From an uncultured Prevotella sp. (GTDB lineage: Bacteria; Bacteroidota; Bacteroidia; Bacteroidales; Bacteroidaceae): a stretch of DNA of 22,847 bases. Shown in pieces: positions 7,307 to 16,594 of the stretch (its first letter is position 1; each line of letters opens with the position of its first letter). A program made the translations under genes and the position numbers. The notes under the pieces were generated by a model. It did not search any database, was not told the origin of the DNA, and saw only the letters and a program-made list of their open reading frames with translations. The stretch lies in NCBI GenBank assembly GCA_900541335.1, contig UQJC01000032.1, forward strand, positions 1 through 22,847, read 5' to 3'.

Positions 7307-10300
7307 TTACTTCAGAATCACCTTCTTACCATCTATAATGTAGATACCCTTCTGAGCCTTCGCCACGCGGCGACCGCTGAGATCATAGATTTCTGCTTTT
7401 TGGCCATCAGTAGTAATGCCTTCAATACCTGTTACTTCACCATAGTCGAATACCAGTCCCATTGCAGATGAAGTACTGCCAAGGAGGTTTTCGCCATAAA
7501 CGCGGAAGCCCTGAAGATTCGTGCCTGTGTATTTGAAGAAACCGAGTGCGTCTTCAAGTTTCTGCAACGTAAAGACTTTCTTGTCTGTAGGCGTTACTTT
7601 CGTTTCAATGGTGCCGTCGAGACTTTGGTCTATTGCAGCAATTTCAACCGCCTCGTAATCTATCGTAAACTGATACGTATTGGCTGTAGCTTCAATGAGT
7701 ACCGGGGTATGAGCAGGAATCGTGGTTTGAACGGGTGAGAGAATTAACTTCTTGCCACTCACCTTACCCGTGTATACCTTTACCTCACTCGGGATTGTCA
7801 AAGGTACAGGTGCATAGAGCGTAGCCCAACCTGCATTTGAAACCGTCACAGGCAGACTGGTGACTTCTTCGATAAGCCAGTCGCAACTATCCTTCTTATA
7901 GTTATCGCTGCGGTCACAGAATGTATTGTCTTCGCTGCCATTGTCAGACAGGTACTTACCGTCCGTAAAGTCAGACATGATTACATAGTGACCATCGTGT
8001 CCGCCTTGTGAAGCACTGAAAGTCCACTTATTGGCTACACCCGTTGTCTGAAGCGTATGTGTATCGCTTAAGTGGTAACCCTGAGCGTAGTTTAGGAGCT
8101 TATTCTCCGTGTTCAGGTAGAATACCTGGCCTGCCTTGAAGTTCTCACCTTCTTTGGCTGTAGTCTTCACCTTGGCTTGCATTGTGGTGCCGTCAATATA
8201 ATGGTGGCTGACCTTACCCTTGAAAGCATAGAAGTGACCCACAACGGGTTGGTTGTAAATCAGGCCACTTATTACCTTCTGAAGTTCAGCTGTAGCTTTT
8301 GACATTACTGCTACATCACCTTTTTCCAGTGCCTTCCGGGCATCGGTTATCAAGGTTTGGATGTCGGATGTACCTTGGGGCTGTGAATATTGTCCCAGTT
8401 CACTACCAATTAAATCCTTTTTGGATTCGGCTTCATTGATGGCTTTCGTCAGACCTTGCTTGGCTATGGAGAGCATAGTGCCTTCATCCAGTGAATAAAA
8501 CTGTATCATGAAGGTGGAGTCTACTCCCGAATTTGTCCAGCTTCCCAAATAATCGCCACTAAAGTGTACATAAGAGTCCTTTTGCGTATTGGTGAGGAAG
8601 CAAGCGTTTTCCTTAAGTGCTTCAGTGACAGCATTGCCTAACGGTTCCGGCTTGTCGGTGACGCGCACCAACTCCGTTCGCAGGTCGTAAGCTACCAGCG
8701 GTTGTTCGCCCGTTGCCTTACTCGGCAAATTCCATGAAGCCACCTTCGCTGTCGTAGAAATGGTGATATTTTGATTATCCTTGACTTCTACGTACCAAAT
8801 GTAGTTGGAAGCATTGGGCGTAGCTTCTGTATCGACAGAAGTTACCTTCGTACCGATCTTTTCCTGTTCGTATTTAATAAATCCGACACCTCTTTGTCCA
8901 CCTGCGCAATTGGGCTTGTCATTTACTTGCTTGAGCAGGTAATATCCCGTTGTAATATTCATGGGACGGGTCGGTTGGGAAGGAATTTCATCATCGAGGA
9001 AGAAGAACTTAATCTCGTTTGCCTGTTGGGATGAAATCTTGAGGTAAACTTTGCCCGCTGGAATGGTCGTGGCTTCTGAAACCTGTTCGAAGCCCATCTT
9101 GCCTGACAGGTTATGCTTGCCGAAAACATATTGAGTACCATCGGCTGTGAGGCTCTCGGTCGTGACGAGCAGGTCGTTGTTTTGCAAAGCCTGCGATTCA
9201 GTTACTGCGGGCAGACGATACTCTCCTGCGGTTGCGGCTTTGAGAACAACTGCGTTGCCAGCAGGAATAGTCGTGCCAGTGGGAAGAGCGGTGAGGAACA
9301 GACGCTTGGTGCCAACCTTGACGGTATAGGCCGTAACCTTTTCGATCGTAGCAACATCTACTGGAGGCACAAAGGTCGTATAGCGATCCGAAGAGATTGA
9401 AACCACACATTCGATAGGCTTTTTGGTTACCTTAGCTGATTTTGCGGTCTCTATCTTTCCGTTTTCATCGAGCACATTGGCTATGACTACCAGTTCGCCG
9501 TCAGGGAGTGACGAAACATCTATCCTTGCCGTTTGTGCATTGGTAAATCCTCGCTTGCTGCGGTTTTCCACAGAGCTGTTACCCGTTGCGATACCGGAGA
9601 TTTCCTTTCCGCTTTGCTCATGGATAATTCTATATTTAAATCCGAAATGGCTGCCGCTATCCGAAGCAAGACTGATGGAAAGCCATTGGGAATCGGTTAT
9701 GTCAGCAAACAATTCATATTTCGACAGGTCGGTGTCTGGTTCGAATATCAATGTCTCCAAGAAATTATAGACATATTCGTTGAAGGCCTTATCTCTAACT
9801 CTGAGGCTTGCCAATCCCCAGCGTCCCGGCACAGAACCTCTCGGCAGAATATGCACGATTTGATGGTGTTCCCAAACCGTCGGGTCGCCATCGAAGAATT
9901 CAGTTCTCGAATTTCTATGATAATAATAATAATTACCATGTCTAACCCCTTGTGGGTCGATAAAGTAATATTCACACGTTCCAAGTCCAGAAATATTGTC
10001 GCGTGCATAGAAGTTGACCGTCACTTTGGTCTCTCCATCTGGTGCTTCGGGATGAGTCGGTTCCGCATAAACGTAGATTCTATTGAGGTCGATTTCTGCA
10101 TGCACCGTATCTGGGTTCGAAGTCTGGATAAAGATTTTCTTTACAGGCTCATGTTGAGGAGATTCGGAGAACCAAACATCTGTATCTGTTGCAGCAAAGT
10201 CTTTAATAAAAAGTGCAGAAACGTAGTAATTAGCTGTCGGAAGGAACTCCTTTATCGGGAAATTAAATTCAGCCATTTGAGTTTTAGGGTTATATCTCCC

Positions 10301-12334
10301 ATGATAATCAACGCTTTGGCTGAATCCTGCAGCATCAGAAGCGACTCTTGCTTGAACACTTTGGATTCCCACATCGTCTTTTACCTTACAGGTAATTTTC
10401 AGATTCTGGCATTGTCTTCCTTCCAGGATGGTATCAGTGATTTCGTAGTTCAAGCTTCCACTTTCATATTGAGCCGCATGCAAATCCTCCATCGGGTTGT
10501 TGATAAAGAAGTCCGTCACGCAGTCGTTATGGCCTTCATGGCGTTGGTTGCCCTGCAAATCCTTTGTGGTGATGTCACCTGCTGTCCAATGCCCAGCCTT
10601 GGAGTACTTGGAAATGAGAGCGGTACCTCTTAAAATATGGTTGCTTCCCTCTACAGGATTCATCTGGATATCATAAAACTGCGTTTTTGTTTCTCCGTTA
10701 TCGAGGAATTTCGGCGAAGTGATTCGGGTATATGCATAGGAAGCTCCGTCTTCGATGTTAGGCATGTCGTTCAGCTCAATTTCCATAGTCAGCAACTTGT
10801 CTTCTTCCGGTTTGCCGTCTACGGTGATGCTTGCACGTTTAATCTTGCCAGGGAAGTCATAGTCTGGCCAAAGATTGAGTACTTCGAACGACAAGTGATC
10901 AGGTACGGTGGTGATGTAGCGTACACCGTGCATGATGCGGTCGCGTATGAATTCATATTTTCCGATAGAGCGCGACATGAGAATGGCGGGATTTTTGACA
11001 TAGTCTGCTACCGACTCCGCCATGTCTTCGTTCGGATTGATTCCATGCGCATAGGCAGACACGAACTCCGTAGTTTTCGTTGTTGACCATCCACTTGGCT
11101 GATTGGGATCTTTATACCATCCACCCAGCTTAATCCATTCTGCTTTGATTTCTTCCGAGAATACGTGTTGCCAAAGGAAGTGCGTCTTCTCATGCAGGAT
11201 AAGTCTTTGGGTAGCCAGTTCCTGACTGTTTCCTCCAAATGCTTTTTCCATAAACTCAATGTAGCCGTTCTCAAGCGTAGGCCATGCTACAGCAGCCGCT
11301 TCTGGGTAAAGCGGATGGTCGTGTCCGTTCTGACGGCGTATCAAGTACTTCAGATGGGGTACTTTGCGGAATCCTTCCGGAAACTCCTCAAACATATTGA
11401 TGATGCTCACCAGTTCTGCCGGCTTGAATTGTTGGAAGCAAGCCGCATCTTCTTGGGTCGTAGCTTGGGTCAACTCGGTGTAATCGATGTTGATAATGGA
11501 GCAACCGAAGCGTTCGCTGAGGATGTCATTGACATTGGAGATGTTGCGTCCAAAGTCGGTCATGTAGTTGGTAAGAGCATGGTGCAACCGTTTGGAGAAC
11601 AGGCGTCCGCGCTTTCCGTCCAGGTCTACAAGGAAAGGGTTGGCATAATAGAAAGCATCTTCTGAAATGCGCACTTCGCAACCACCTTCTACATTTACCA
11701 CCGAAATGTCATCGGCAAGATGTTCGGCAGTAAGGCTGAATTTGGCTGGCTTTAAATGGGGGTACTTATCATAGAACAGCGGAAGCGTCTTCATTGTCTC
11801 CACCATTCGGTAGGCGTATTCCTGTGACCAAGGCTTTTCGTCGTTTGCCAGTACGATGTTGTATTTCTCTTTCAAGACAGAGAACGACGGAACATCAGCC
11901 GGCACAATCATTTTGCCGAGGAATTCAATCTCAGCCGGTTCATTCTTGTGTGCAGTGGTGGTGTACCCCGATGGGCTGCCGTCTTCCTTCCATTCAAAAT
12001 TCCACGAGTCGGGATTCTCGCTCATCTTGGTAACGGCGATTTTCAGCGGCAGTGACGGCACTACACTGTTGTTTTTAACTTCCACGATTAGCGCTTTCAT
12101 TACGTTGTAGCCCGTGGCTTCAGCTTTTACACTGTGTTTGCCTTCCGGTACATTGACGAATGTAAACGTACCGTTCTCCGTTGCTTGAATGGTCGCGAGG
12201 TAACTGCCAGAAGCTATGCTGAGCATAACCTTGTCACCTGTTGCCAACCCCGAAAGAATGACTTTTACGTCTGCGGCCAATGCTGCCAATGGTAAGATAG
12301 CAAGCATTAGCAGGGAAATCAGCTTGTTTTTCAT
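7307..12334 (-). CDS. Giant secreted zinc-protease-like surface protein with T9SS-type tail
   Basis: This 1675-residue protein starts with a clear signal peptide (MKNKLISLLMLAILPLAALA). Residues about 22-100 form a carboxypeptidase-regulatory/PEGA-like beta-domain (GTFTFVNVPEGKHSVKAEA). A zincin active site follows: HEKTH at 381-385, and the downstream segment NEDMAESVADY (435-445) probably supplies the third zinc ligand. From about 480 to 980 come beta-rich, immunoglobulin-like segments. Two related modules, each with a 'TTIPAG/H..VV/LI' core after a 'T.YAP/TFVPP' strand, lie near 985-1120 and 1490-1600, with a helical stretch around 1290-1370 between them. The last 40 residues (IYDLSGRRVAKA, then GIYIIDGKKVILK) look like a Por secretion tail. 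Surface attachment or release and protease or adhesin function are inferred; I cannot assign a named family. The start fits the signal peptide and follows a 5' region with operator-like palindromes. Confidence 0.86.
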   Translation of the reverse strand: MKNKLISLLMLAILPLAALAADVKVILSGLATGDKVMLSIASGSYLATIQATENGTFTFVNVPEGKHSVKAEATGYNVMKALIVEVKNNSVVPSLPLKIAVTKMSENPDSWNFEWKEDGSPSGYTTTAHKNEPAEIEFLGKMIVPADVPSFSVLKEKYNIVLANDEKPWSQEYAYRMVETMKTLPLFYDKYPHLKPAKFSLTAEHLADDISVVNVEGGCEVRISEDAFYYANPFLVDLDGKRGRLFSKRLHHALTNYMTDFGRNISNVNDILSERFGCSIINIDYTELTQATTQEDAACFQQFKPAELVSIINMFEEFPEGFRKVPHLKYLIRRQNGHDHPLYPEAAAVAWPTLENGYIEFMEKAFGGNSQELATQRLILHEKTHFLWQHVFSEEIKAEWIKLGGWYKDPNQPSGWSTTKTTEFVSAYAHGINPNEDMAESVADYVKNPAILMSRSIGKYEFIRDRIMHGVRYITTVPDHLSFEVLNLWPDYDFPGKIKRASITVDGKPEEDKLLTMEIELNDMPNIEDGASYAYTRITSPKFLDNGETKTQFYDIQMNPVEGSNHILRGTALISKYSKAGHWTAGDITTKDLQGNQRHEGHNDCVTDFFINNPMEDLHAAQYESGSLNYEITDTILEGRQCQNLKITCKVKDDVGIQSVQARVASDAAGFSQSVDYHGRYNPKTQMAEFNFPIKEFLPTANYYVSALFIKDFAATDTDVWFSESPQHEPVKKIFIQTSNPDTVHAEIDLNRIYVYAEPTHPEAPDGETKVTVNFYARDNISGLGTCEYYFIDPQGVRHGNYYYYHRNSRTEFFDGDPTVWEHHQIVHILPRGSVPGRWGLASLRVRDKAFNEYVYNFLETLIFEPDTDLSKYELFADITDSQWLSISLASDSGSHFGFKYRIIHEQSGKEISGIATGNSSVENRSKRGFTNAQTARIDVSSLPDGELVVIANVLDENGKIETAKSAKVTKKPIECVVSISSDRYTTFVPPVDVATIEKVTAYTVKVGTKRLFLTALPTGTTIPAGNAVVLKAATAGEYRLPAVTESQALQNNDLLVTTESLTADGTQYVFGKHNLSGKMGFEQVSEATTIPAGKVYLKISSQQANEIKFFFLDDEIPSQPTRPMNITTGYYLLKQVNDKPNCAGGQRGVGFIKYEQEKIGTKVTSVDTEATPNASNYIWYVEVKDNQNITISTTAKVASWNLPSKATGEQPLVAYDLRTELVRVTDKPEPLGNAVTEALKENACFLTNTQKDSYVHFSGDYLGSWTNSGVDSTFMIQFYSLDEGTMLSIAKQGLTKAINEAESKKDLIGSELGQYSQPQGTSDIQTLITDARKALEKGDVAVMSKATAELQKVISGLIYNQPVVGHFYAFKGKVSHHYIDGTTMQAKVKTTAKEGENFKAGQVFYLNTENKLLNYAQGYHLSDTHTLQTTGVANKWTFSASQGGHDGHYVIMSDFTDGKYLSDNGSEDNTFCDRSDNYKKDSCDWLIEEVTSLPVTVSNAGWATLYAPVPLTIPSEVKVYTGKVSGKKLILSPVQTTIPAHTPVLIEATANTYQFTIDYEAVEIAAIDQSLDGTIETKVTPTDKKVFTLQKLEDALGFFKYTGTNLQGFRVYGENLLGSTSSAMGLVFDYGEVTGIEGITTDGQKAEIYDLSGRRVAKAQKGIYIIDGKKVILK

Positions 12335-12484
12335 TTTGGGTAGTTTTTAGTTGAATAATATACGATTTACAGTTTGCCCGTTCACGGGCTTACGATGTTT
12401 GTTGGAGGTATGATTGTCTTGAAATTTTCAAAAAAGCATCTCAAGAGCGATAGTATCCGTCAAAGGTTATTTAAGGGGGAAAAT

Positions 12485-12527
12485 AAGTATACGAGTATAC
12501 TTCCATAAGCTTTTGACTTATGGAAGT
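12485..12527. promoter_or_regulatory. Two overlapping perfect palindromes upstream of the giant surface gene
   Basis: AAGTATAC-GA-GTATACTT (12485-12502) overlaps by four bases ACTTCCATAAG (12499-12509), which pairs perfectly with CTTATGGAAGT (12517-12527). They sit just upstream of a near-consensus -7 box and cover the expected -33 region, which suits an operator. As RNA the two hairpins would compete for the shared ACTT. Confidence 0.5.
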
Positions 12528-12600
12528 TAAGATACAAGGGTTGCAACTAAGGCAAACCACCAATAAATTGGGAGTGGAGATAAAAAAAGTAGGCATCATG

Positions 12601-12639
12601 CTAAAACAAAAACCGATGAATCAGACGGAGTCTGTTCAT
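12601..12639 (-). terminator. Intrinsic terminator of the candidate small RNA
   Basis: On the minus strand ATGAACAGAC pairs with GTCTGATTCAT around TCC, with one bulged A, followed by CGGTTTTTGTTTTAG. The hairpin plus U-tract is a strong intrinsic terminator, about 310 nt past the priA stop. Confidence 0.72.
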
Positions 12640-12821
12640 TGATAATTATTCTGCAAGACGGGACGCAGATGTGTTCATTATTTTGTTAGGAAAGGAGAGC
12701 CGTCCCACTATTTTCAATAGGGATAAATCCCTTACGAATTGCCTACGATAGTGTAACCTTTCCTTAGAATATTCTACTTATTTTGAAGGAATGTTTTTTT
12801 GAAAGGAGAATACTCTAATTT
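12601..12821 (-). ncRNA. Candidate ~220-nt small RNA gene
   Basis: A consensus promoter and an intrinsic terminator bracket a stretch with no credible protein. Within it, on the minus strand, three nested helices can form: AGGAAAGG with CCTTTCCT, inside it CACTAT with ATAGTG, and inside that AGGGA with TCCCT around TTTA. An earlier CTCCTTTC copy could compete for the GGAAAGG strand, and GGGACG can pair with a later CGTCCC. This suits a structured regulatory RNA. The 5' end is estimated from the -7 box. A 6S RNA or a long leader of the giant gene are alternatives; neither is shown. Confidence 0.5.
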
Positions 12822-12827
12822 GCGCTT

Positions 12828-12859
12828 CAAAGGTATTTCTAATATTCGATTCAAACAAA
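12828..12859 (-). promoter_or_regulatory. Strong Bacteroidetes-type promoter for the small RNA
   Basis: On the minus strand TTTG (12856-12859) is followed after exactly 20 bp by TACCTTTG (12828-12835). Both elements and the spacing fit the Bacteroidetes consensus. It lies about 90-120 bp past the priA stop. Confidence 0.68.
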
Positions 12860-12950
12860 TAATTGGGCATGTAAATCTTTGTAACAGAAGACTTCTGTCG
12901 TCTTACCCTCGAGTTATTTCCCCCTTCGCTTCTTCGTTTCTTCGCTTTTC

Positions 12951-15425
12951 TTATGGGTCTACATCAAAATAACAGACCAGTCCTTTGTATGCCTCCTGCT
13001 TCACGAGCAGTTCGCGTGCCGTCCACAGCGTGCGGCGTACACCCGAGGTTGGAAGCGTGGGGGCAATCTTGACCAGGAGTTTGCGGATATGCAGTAGTTG
13101 CACGCGGCTCACCACGGGACGGTCGGGCCCCAAGAGGTCCGTGCCGAAATGCGGACGAAGTAGGGTCGCCAGCTGTTCGGCGGCATGCGCTACCACCTGT
13201 TCGTTGCGGTGCTTCAAGTAGATATAGATCAGCCGGTAGGCCGGAGGGAAGTGAAAGAGCGTGCGCTCCTCCATCTGTTCGCGATACATACTGAGGTAAT
13301 CTCCGCGAACGATTTGACTGATAACGGGCGTGTCGGGTTGCCGAGTTTGCAGAATCACCAGACCGCGTTTACCGCGTCTGCCCGCGCGTCCTGCCACCTG
13401 CGACATCATCTGATAGGCCCGCTCGTAGGCTCGGAAGTCCGGAATGTTGAGCATTTGGTCTGCATGCAGAATGCCCACAACACTGACGTGGTCAAAGTCT
13501 AATCCCTTCGTCACCATCTGCGTCCCAATCAGCAAGTTCGTTTCTCCTTGCTGAAAGCGCCGAATAATCTCTTCGTAAGCCGTACGCGAACGCGTTGTGT
13601 CCAAGTCCATTCGTTCGGTATGCGCTTCGGGAAAGACCGTTCGTGCCTCTGCTTCGATTTTTTCCGTACCGTAACCGATGTCCCGTAGTTCCGTGTCCCC
13701 ACAGTTCGGACACTGGCGCGGCACGTCATAGGCCGTACCACAATAGTGGCAGACCAGTTTGTTCATGCGCTGGTGGTACGTCAGACTCACGTCGCAACGG
13801 GTGCAACGGGGTGTCCAGCCACAGGTGCGACACTCCAATACGGGTGCATAGCCCCGTCGGTTTTGGAAGAGAATGGCTTGTTCGTGGTTAGCCAGGGCAG
13901 CGCGCACCCTTTCCGTCAGGTGGGGCGAGAAGGGCGATTTCATCAGCTTCTTGCGTCGCAACTCTTTGACGTCTTCCACTACGATTTCAGGCATTTCTAC
14001 TTCGCCGTAGCGGGTCAACATTTCTACCAAGGCATATTTCCCCGTTTGGGCGTGGTGGTACGATTCCAGCGAAGGGGTTGCCGTGCCGAGCAACACCTTT
14101 GCTCCCTGTTGGCGGGCCAGTACCAGTGCGGTGTCGCGTCCGTTGTAGCGCGGAGCAGGATCCTGTTGTTTGTAGCTCGTTTCGTGCTCCTCGTCCACAA
14201 TGACCAATCCGAGGTTTTGGAACGGTAGGAAAATGGAAGAACGTACGCCGAGAATCAGCGGAAAGGGATGGTCCGAAAGTTGGTGTTGCCAGAGTTCCAC
14301 ACGTTCGGCATCCGGAAATTTCGAGTGATATACGCCCATGCGCGAACCGAAGACGCGCCCCAGACGCGTAGTCAGTTGCGTAGTCAGTGCGATTTCAGGC
14401 ACCAGGTAAAGCACCTGTTTGCCTTGTGCCAACATCTCTTCGATGAGGGCAATATACACTTCCGTCTTTCCGCTCGACGTTACACCGTGGAGCAGGCAGA
14501 CCTCTTTTTCCTTGAAATGGTTGACAATGTCGTCGTGCGCTTGTTGTTGGCGTGCCGCTAAGCGTTTGCGCGCCACGAGCGCTTCGGCCGAGAAGGTTTT
14601 CAACCGTTGCGTCTCTACCTCATAAATCTCCAACACGCCGCGCTTTCGTAGAGCCGCCAGTGCCGCCGTGTCTTGCGTTTCTTCGCAGAGTTCTGCCCGC
14701 GCAACCTCCTTGATGAGTTGCGGATTGTGCAGTGTCAGAGCTGCAGCCGCTTTCGACAGCTCCAGGTAGCGCAACAACAGTGCCTCTTGGCGCGGAGCTT
14801 GTCGCAACCGGTCAAGCAGGAGGTGCAGTGACGTTTCAGTCTGACAGGTTGCTGTCAAACGTACATATTGCTGTTTGCGAGGCTTAAATCCCTGGGTGAG
14901 CGATTCGCGTACAGTGACCGCCCCGATGTCTACCAAGTGTTTTACCGTCTGCAACAAGCTGCCCGTGCCGAGTTCTTTTTCCAAAGCCTGAAGTTTCGTG
15001 CCTTTGTCAGCCGTCAGTGCGTGGTAGATTTGCGTTTCGCGCTCGGTCAGCGGCTGTGTGTCGCAGTCGTATTCCTCATTGCGTGCCAGCAGGGTTTCAC
15101 TTTCGAGTTTCAATCCCGAGGGCAGTGCCGCTTTCATCAGTTCTCCCGCCGTACACATATAATATTGTGCCATCCACTTCCACAGTTCCAACTGTTTGGG
15201 CAGTACGATGGGGTGTGCATCGACCAAGTCCGTCACCTCTTTTAGTTTGACACCTGGTTGCGGATTCTCCTCATGGAGGGCAATCACCAGTGCTGTGTAG
15301 TAGCGTCGTGCTCCAAATTGTACAATGGCGCGGGTACCCACGGTCACTCGGCCTGCCAACGCGGGAGGCAGAATGTATGTGAAGCTGCCCGGCAGGGCAA
15401 GTGGGAGAAGGACGGAGACGAACAT
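12951..15425 (-). CDS. priA: Primosomal protein N' (replication restart helicase PriA)
   Basis: PriA is a superfamily 2 DNA helicase that recognises stalled replication forks and reloads the replisome. The 824-residue protein shows the expected order: an N-terminal 3'-DNA-binding domain (VSVLLPLALPGSFTYILP start, about 1-100), winged-helix linker, Walker A GVTSSGKT (314-321), Walker B DEEH (411-414), GTATPSLES (447-455), and the zinc-binding insertion with eight cysteines at 532, 535, 541, 544, 559, 562, 572 and 575. Helicase motifs V-VI are visible as LIGTQMVTKGLDFDHV and QVAGRAGRRGKRG. Length is normal to slightly long for the family. The start MFVSVLLPLAL matches family starts. The gene is separated from rluA by a 194-bp gap with an intrinsic terminator, so it appears to be its own unit. 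Confidence 0.97.
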   Translation of the reverse strand: MFVSVLLPLALPGSFTYILPPALAGRVTVGTRAIVQFGARRYYTALVIALHEENPQPGVKLKEVTDLVDAHPIVLPKQLELWKWMAQYYMCTAGELMKAALPSGLKLESETLLARNEEYDCDTQPLTERETQIYHALTADKGTKLQALEKELGTGSLLQTVKHLVDIGAVTVRESLTQGFKPRKQQYVRLTATCQTETSLHLLLDRLRQAPRQEALLLRYLELSKAAAALTLHNPQLIKEVARAELCEETQDTAALAALRKRGVLEIYEVETQRLKTFSAEALVARKRLAARQQQAHDDIVNHFKEKEVCLLHGVTSSGKTEVYIALIEEMLAQGKQVLYLVPEIALTTQLTTRLGRVFGSRMGVYHSKFPDAERVELWQHQLSDHPFPLILGVRSSIFLPFQNLGLVIVDEEHETSYKQQDPAPRYNGRDTALVLARQQGAKVLLGTATPSLESYHHAQTGKYALVEMLTRYGEVEMPEIVVEDVKELRRKKLMKSPFSPHLTERVRAALANHEQAILFQNRRGYAPVLECRTCGWTPRCTRCDVSLTYHQRMNKLVCHYCGTAYDVPRQCPNCGDTELRDIGYGTEKIEAEARTVFPEAHTERMDLDTTRSRTAYEEIIRRFQQGETNLLIGTQMVTKGLDFDHVSVVGILHADQMLNIPDFRAYERAYQMMSQVAGRAGRRGKRGLVILQTRQPDTPVISQIVRGDYLSMYREQMEERTLFHFPPAYRLIYIYLKHRNEQVVAHAAEQLATLLRPHFGTDLLGPDRPVVSRVQLLHIRKLLVKIAPTLPTSGVRRTLWTARELLVKQEAYKGLVCYFDVDP

Positions 15426-15532
15426 GCTTGGATGGAGGTTATTAGGGGGCGGGGTAATGCTTGTGTGGCGGTGATGCTGTTAACAGTGATGCCGTTGTTT
15501 TGAGGTAGCCTTGTGGGATGAAGTCGTTTGCT

Positions 15533-15583
15533 CTAAAATTGATAGAACGAAAGGGTTGGTTGTATTCACCCCTTTCGTTCTAT
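15533..15583 (-). terminator. Intrinsic terminator downstream of the pseudouridine synthase
   Basis: Perfect 14-bp arms ATAGAACGAAAGGG (15542-15555) and CCCTTTCGTTCTAT (15570-15583), with CAATTTTAG following on the minus strand. It lies about 40 bp past the rluA-family stop. Confidence 0.75.
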
Positions 15584-15619
15584 TGCTAACAGTCTTCAAG
15601 CTTTCTCGACAGCATTTCT

Positions 15620-16495
15620 TTAAATACGGAACTTTCGGGGTACATCCGTTTCAAACTGCATCAGCTCGCGGGTAATCGGGTGGTAGAAGTTGAGGCGGTA
15701 GGCATGCAAGGCCAAACGGCCGATGGGATCATCGCCGTTACCATATTTAATATCACCACAGACGGGGTGTCCCAAGTCCTGCATGTGTACGCGGATTTGG
15801 TTTTTACGTCCCGTTTCCAGTTTCAGTTCTACCAAAGAGTGCGTATCGCTGCGACGCATCACGCGGAAGTGCGTCACCGCAAATTTTCCACCGTTATCTA
15901 CCGGCGAGGAATAGGTGAAGTAAGCCTTGTTGTCCTTCAGCCAGCTTTGCACCGTACCTTGGTCCTGTTCCATGACGCCCGAAACCAGAGCCATGTAGCG
16001 GCGATCCGTTACAATGTCGCGCCAGTTGTGTTCCAAAATCTGTTCCGCCTCAATCGTCTTGGCATAGACCAAGAGTCCCGAGGTGTCGCGGTCCAAGCGG
16101 TGCACCACGTGGGCGGTGCACTTCTGGTGGGTCTGGTGGAAATAGTCGTCCAATACCTTCTTGACACTGAATTGGTGGTGGGCAGAAGCCATCGAGAGAA
16201 TACCGATTGACTTTTCCACAACGACCAAGTGGGCATCCTCGTAGACAATCTTGACAAACTTCGAGCGCAATTCGCCTTTGGGCTTGCGTTTAGATATTTC
16301 CACCCGGTCGCCCGGTTGTAATGCCAGGTCAAACTGGCGGATATTTTTGCGGTTCACCCGCACACCGCCTCCGCTGAGGATGGCTTTGGCACGGGTACGG
16401 CTGATGCCGTCGAGGGCTTGTTCGATATAATCCAGGAGAGGCATCGCAGTCTTGACCGTAAAGGTCGTAAAGCGATTGGCTGTAGGGGTACGCAT
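15620..16495 (-). CDS. RluA-family RNA pseudouridine synthase
   Basis: The enzyme converts specific uridines in rRNA or tRNA to pseudouridine. The 291-residue protein has an N-terminal S4 RNA-binding domain (about 14-70, RTRAKAILSGGGVRVNRK and LQPGDRVEI) and the catalytic domain with VVHRLDRDTSGLLVYAK (131-146), where Asp135 is the expected catalytic residue. The motifs LKLETGRKNQIRVHM and GHPVCGDIKYG are typical of RluA/RluD/YlyB-type enzymes. I keep the first ATG because FTVKTAMPLLDYIEQAL aligns with the family's usual N-terminal strand before the S4 helix; starting at the internal Met18 would remove it. Whether it corresponds to RluD, RluC or another target class cannot be decided here. 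A TAATTTTG box lies about 100 bp upstream. Confidence 0.93.
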   Translation of the reverse strand: MRTPTANRFTTFTVKTAMPLLDYIEQALDGISRTRAKAILSGGGVRVNRKNIRQFDLALQPGDRVEISKRKPKGELRSKFVKIVYEDAHLVVVEKSIGILSMASAHHQFSVKKVLDDYFHQTHQKCTAHVVHRLDRDTSGLLVYAKTIEAEQILEHNWRDIVTDRRYMALVSGVMEQDQGTVQSWLKDNKAYFTYSSPVDNGGKFAVTHFRVMRRSDTHSLVELKLETGRKNQIRVHMQDLGHPVCGDIKYGNGDDPIGRLALHAYRLNFYHPITRELMQFETDVPRKFRI

Positions 16496-16586
16496 GAGTG
16501 TGAAGCTATAAAAAAATAAGTGTGGGGGTGAGTTCTCGCCGAGTAAGGCCCGGGCGCGTGTTCATTCTCACCACATAATCAGTCTG

Positions 16587-16594
16587 CAAAATTA
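16587..16594 (-). promoter_or_regulatory. Possible -7 box for the pseudouridine synthase gene
   Basis: TAATTTTG on the minus strand matches TAnnTTTG, 92 bp before the ATG. No TTTG was found at the -33 spacing. Confidence 0.42.

Larger units (their letters stand above)
12335..12950. other. 615-bp gap with small-RNA gene and palindromes
   Basis: No protein gene was found here. Reading leftward from priA, the gap contains a promoter (12828-12859), a structured RNA region, a terminator (12601-12639), overlapping palindromes (12485-12527), a near-consensus -7 box AACCTTTG (12461-12468) and a GCCCG/CGGGC hairpin (12376-12389) in the probable leader of the giant protein gene. Confidence 0.6.

Noticed and set aside
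9533..10633. 366-codon rightward open frame
   Set aside because: Antisense to the giant surface protein, with no recognisable motif and no promoter.
12601..12821. 6S RNA identity for the small RNA
   Set aside because: The ends pair only weakly and I could not fold the characteristic single long hairpin with a central bubble, so the name is not supported.
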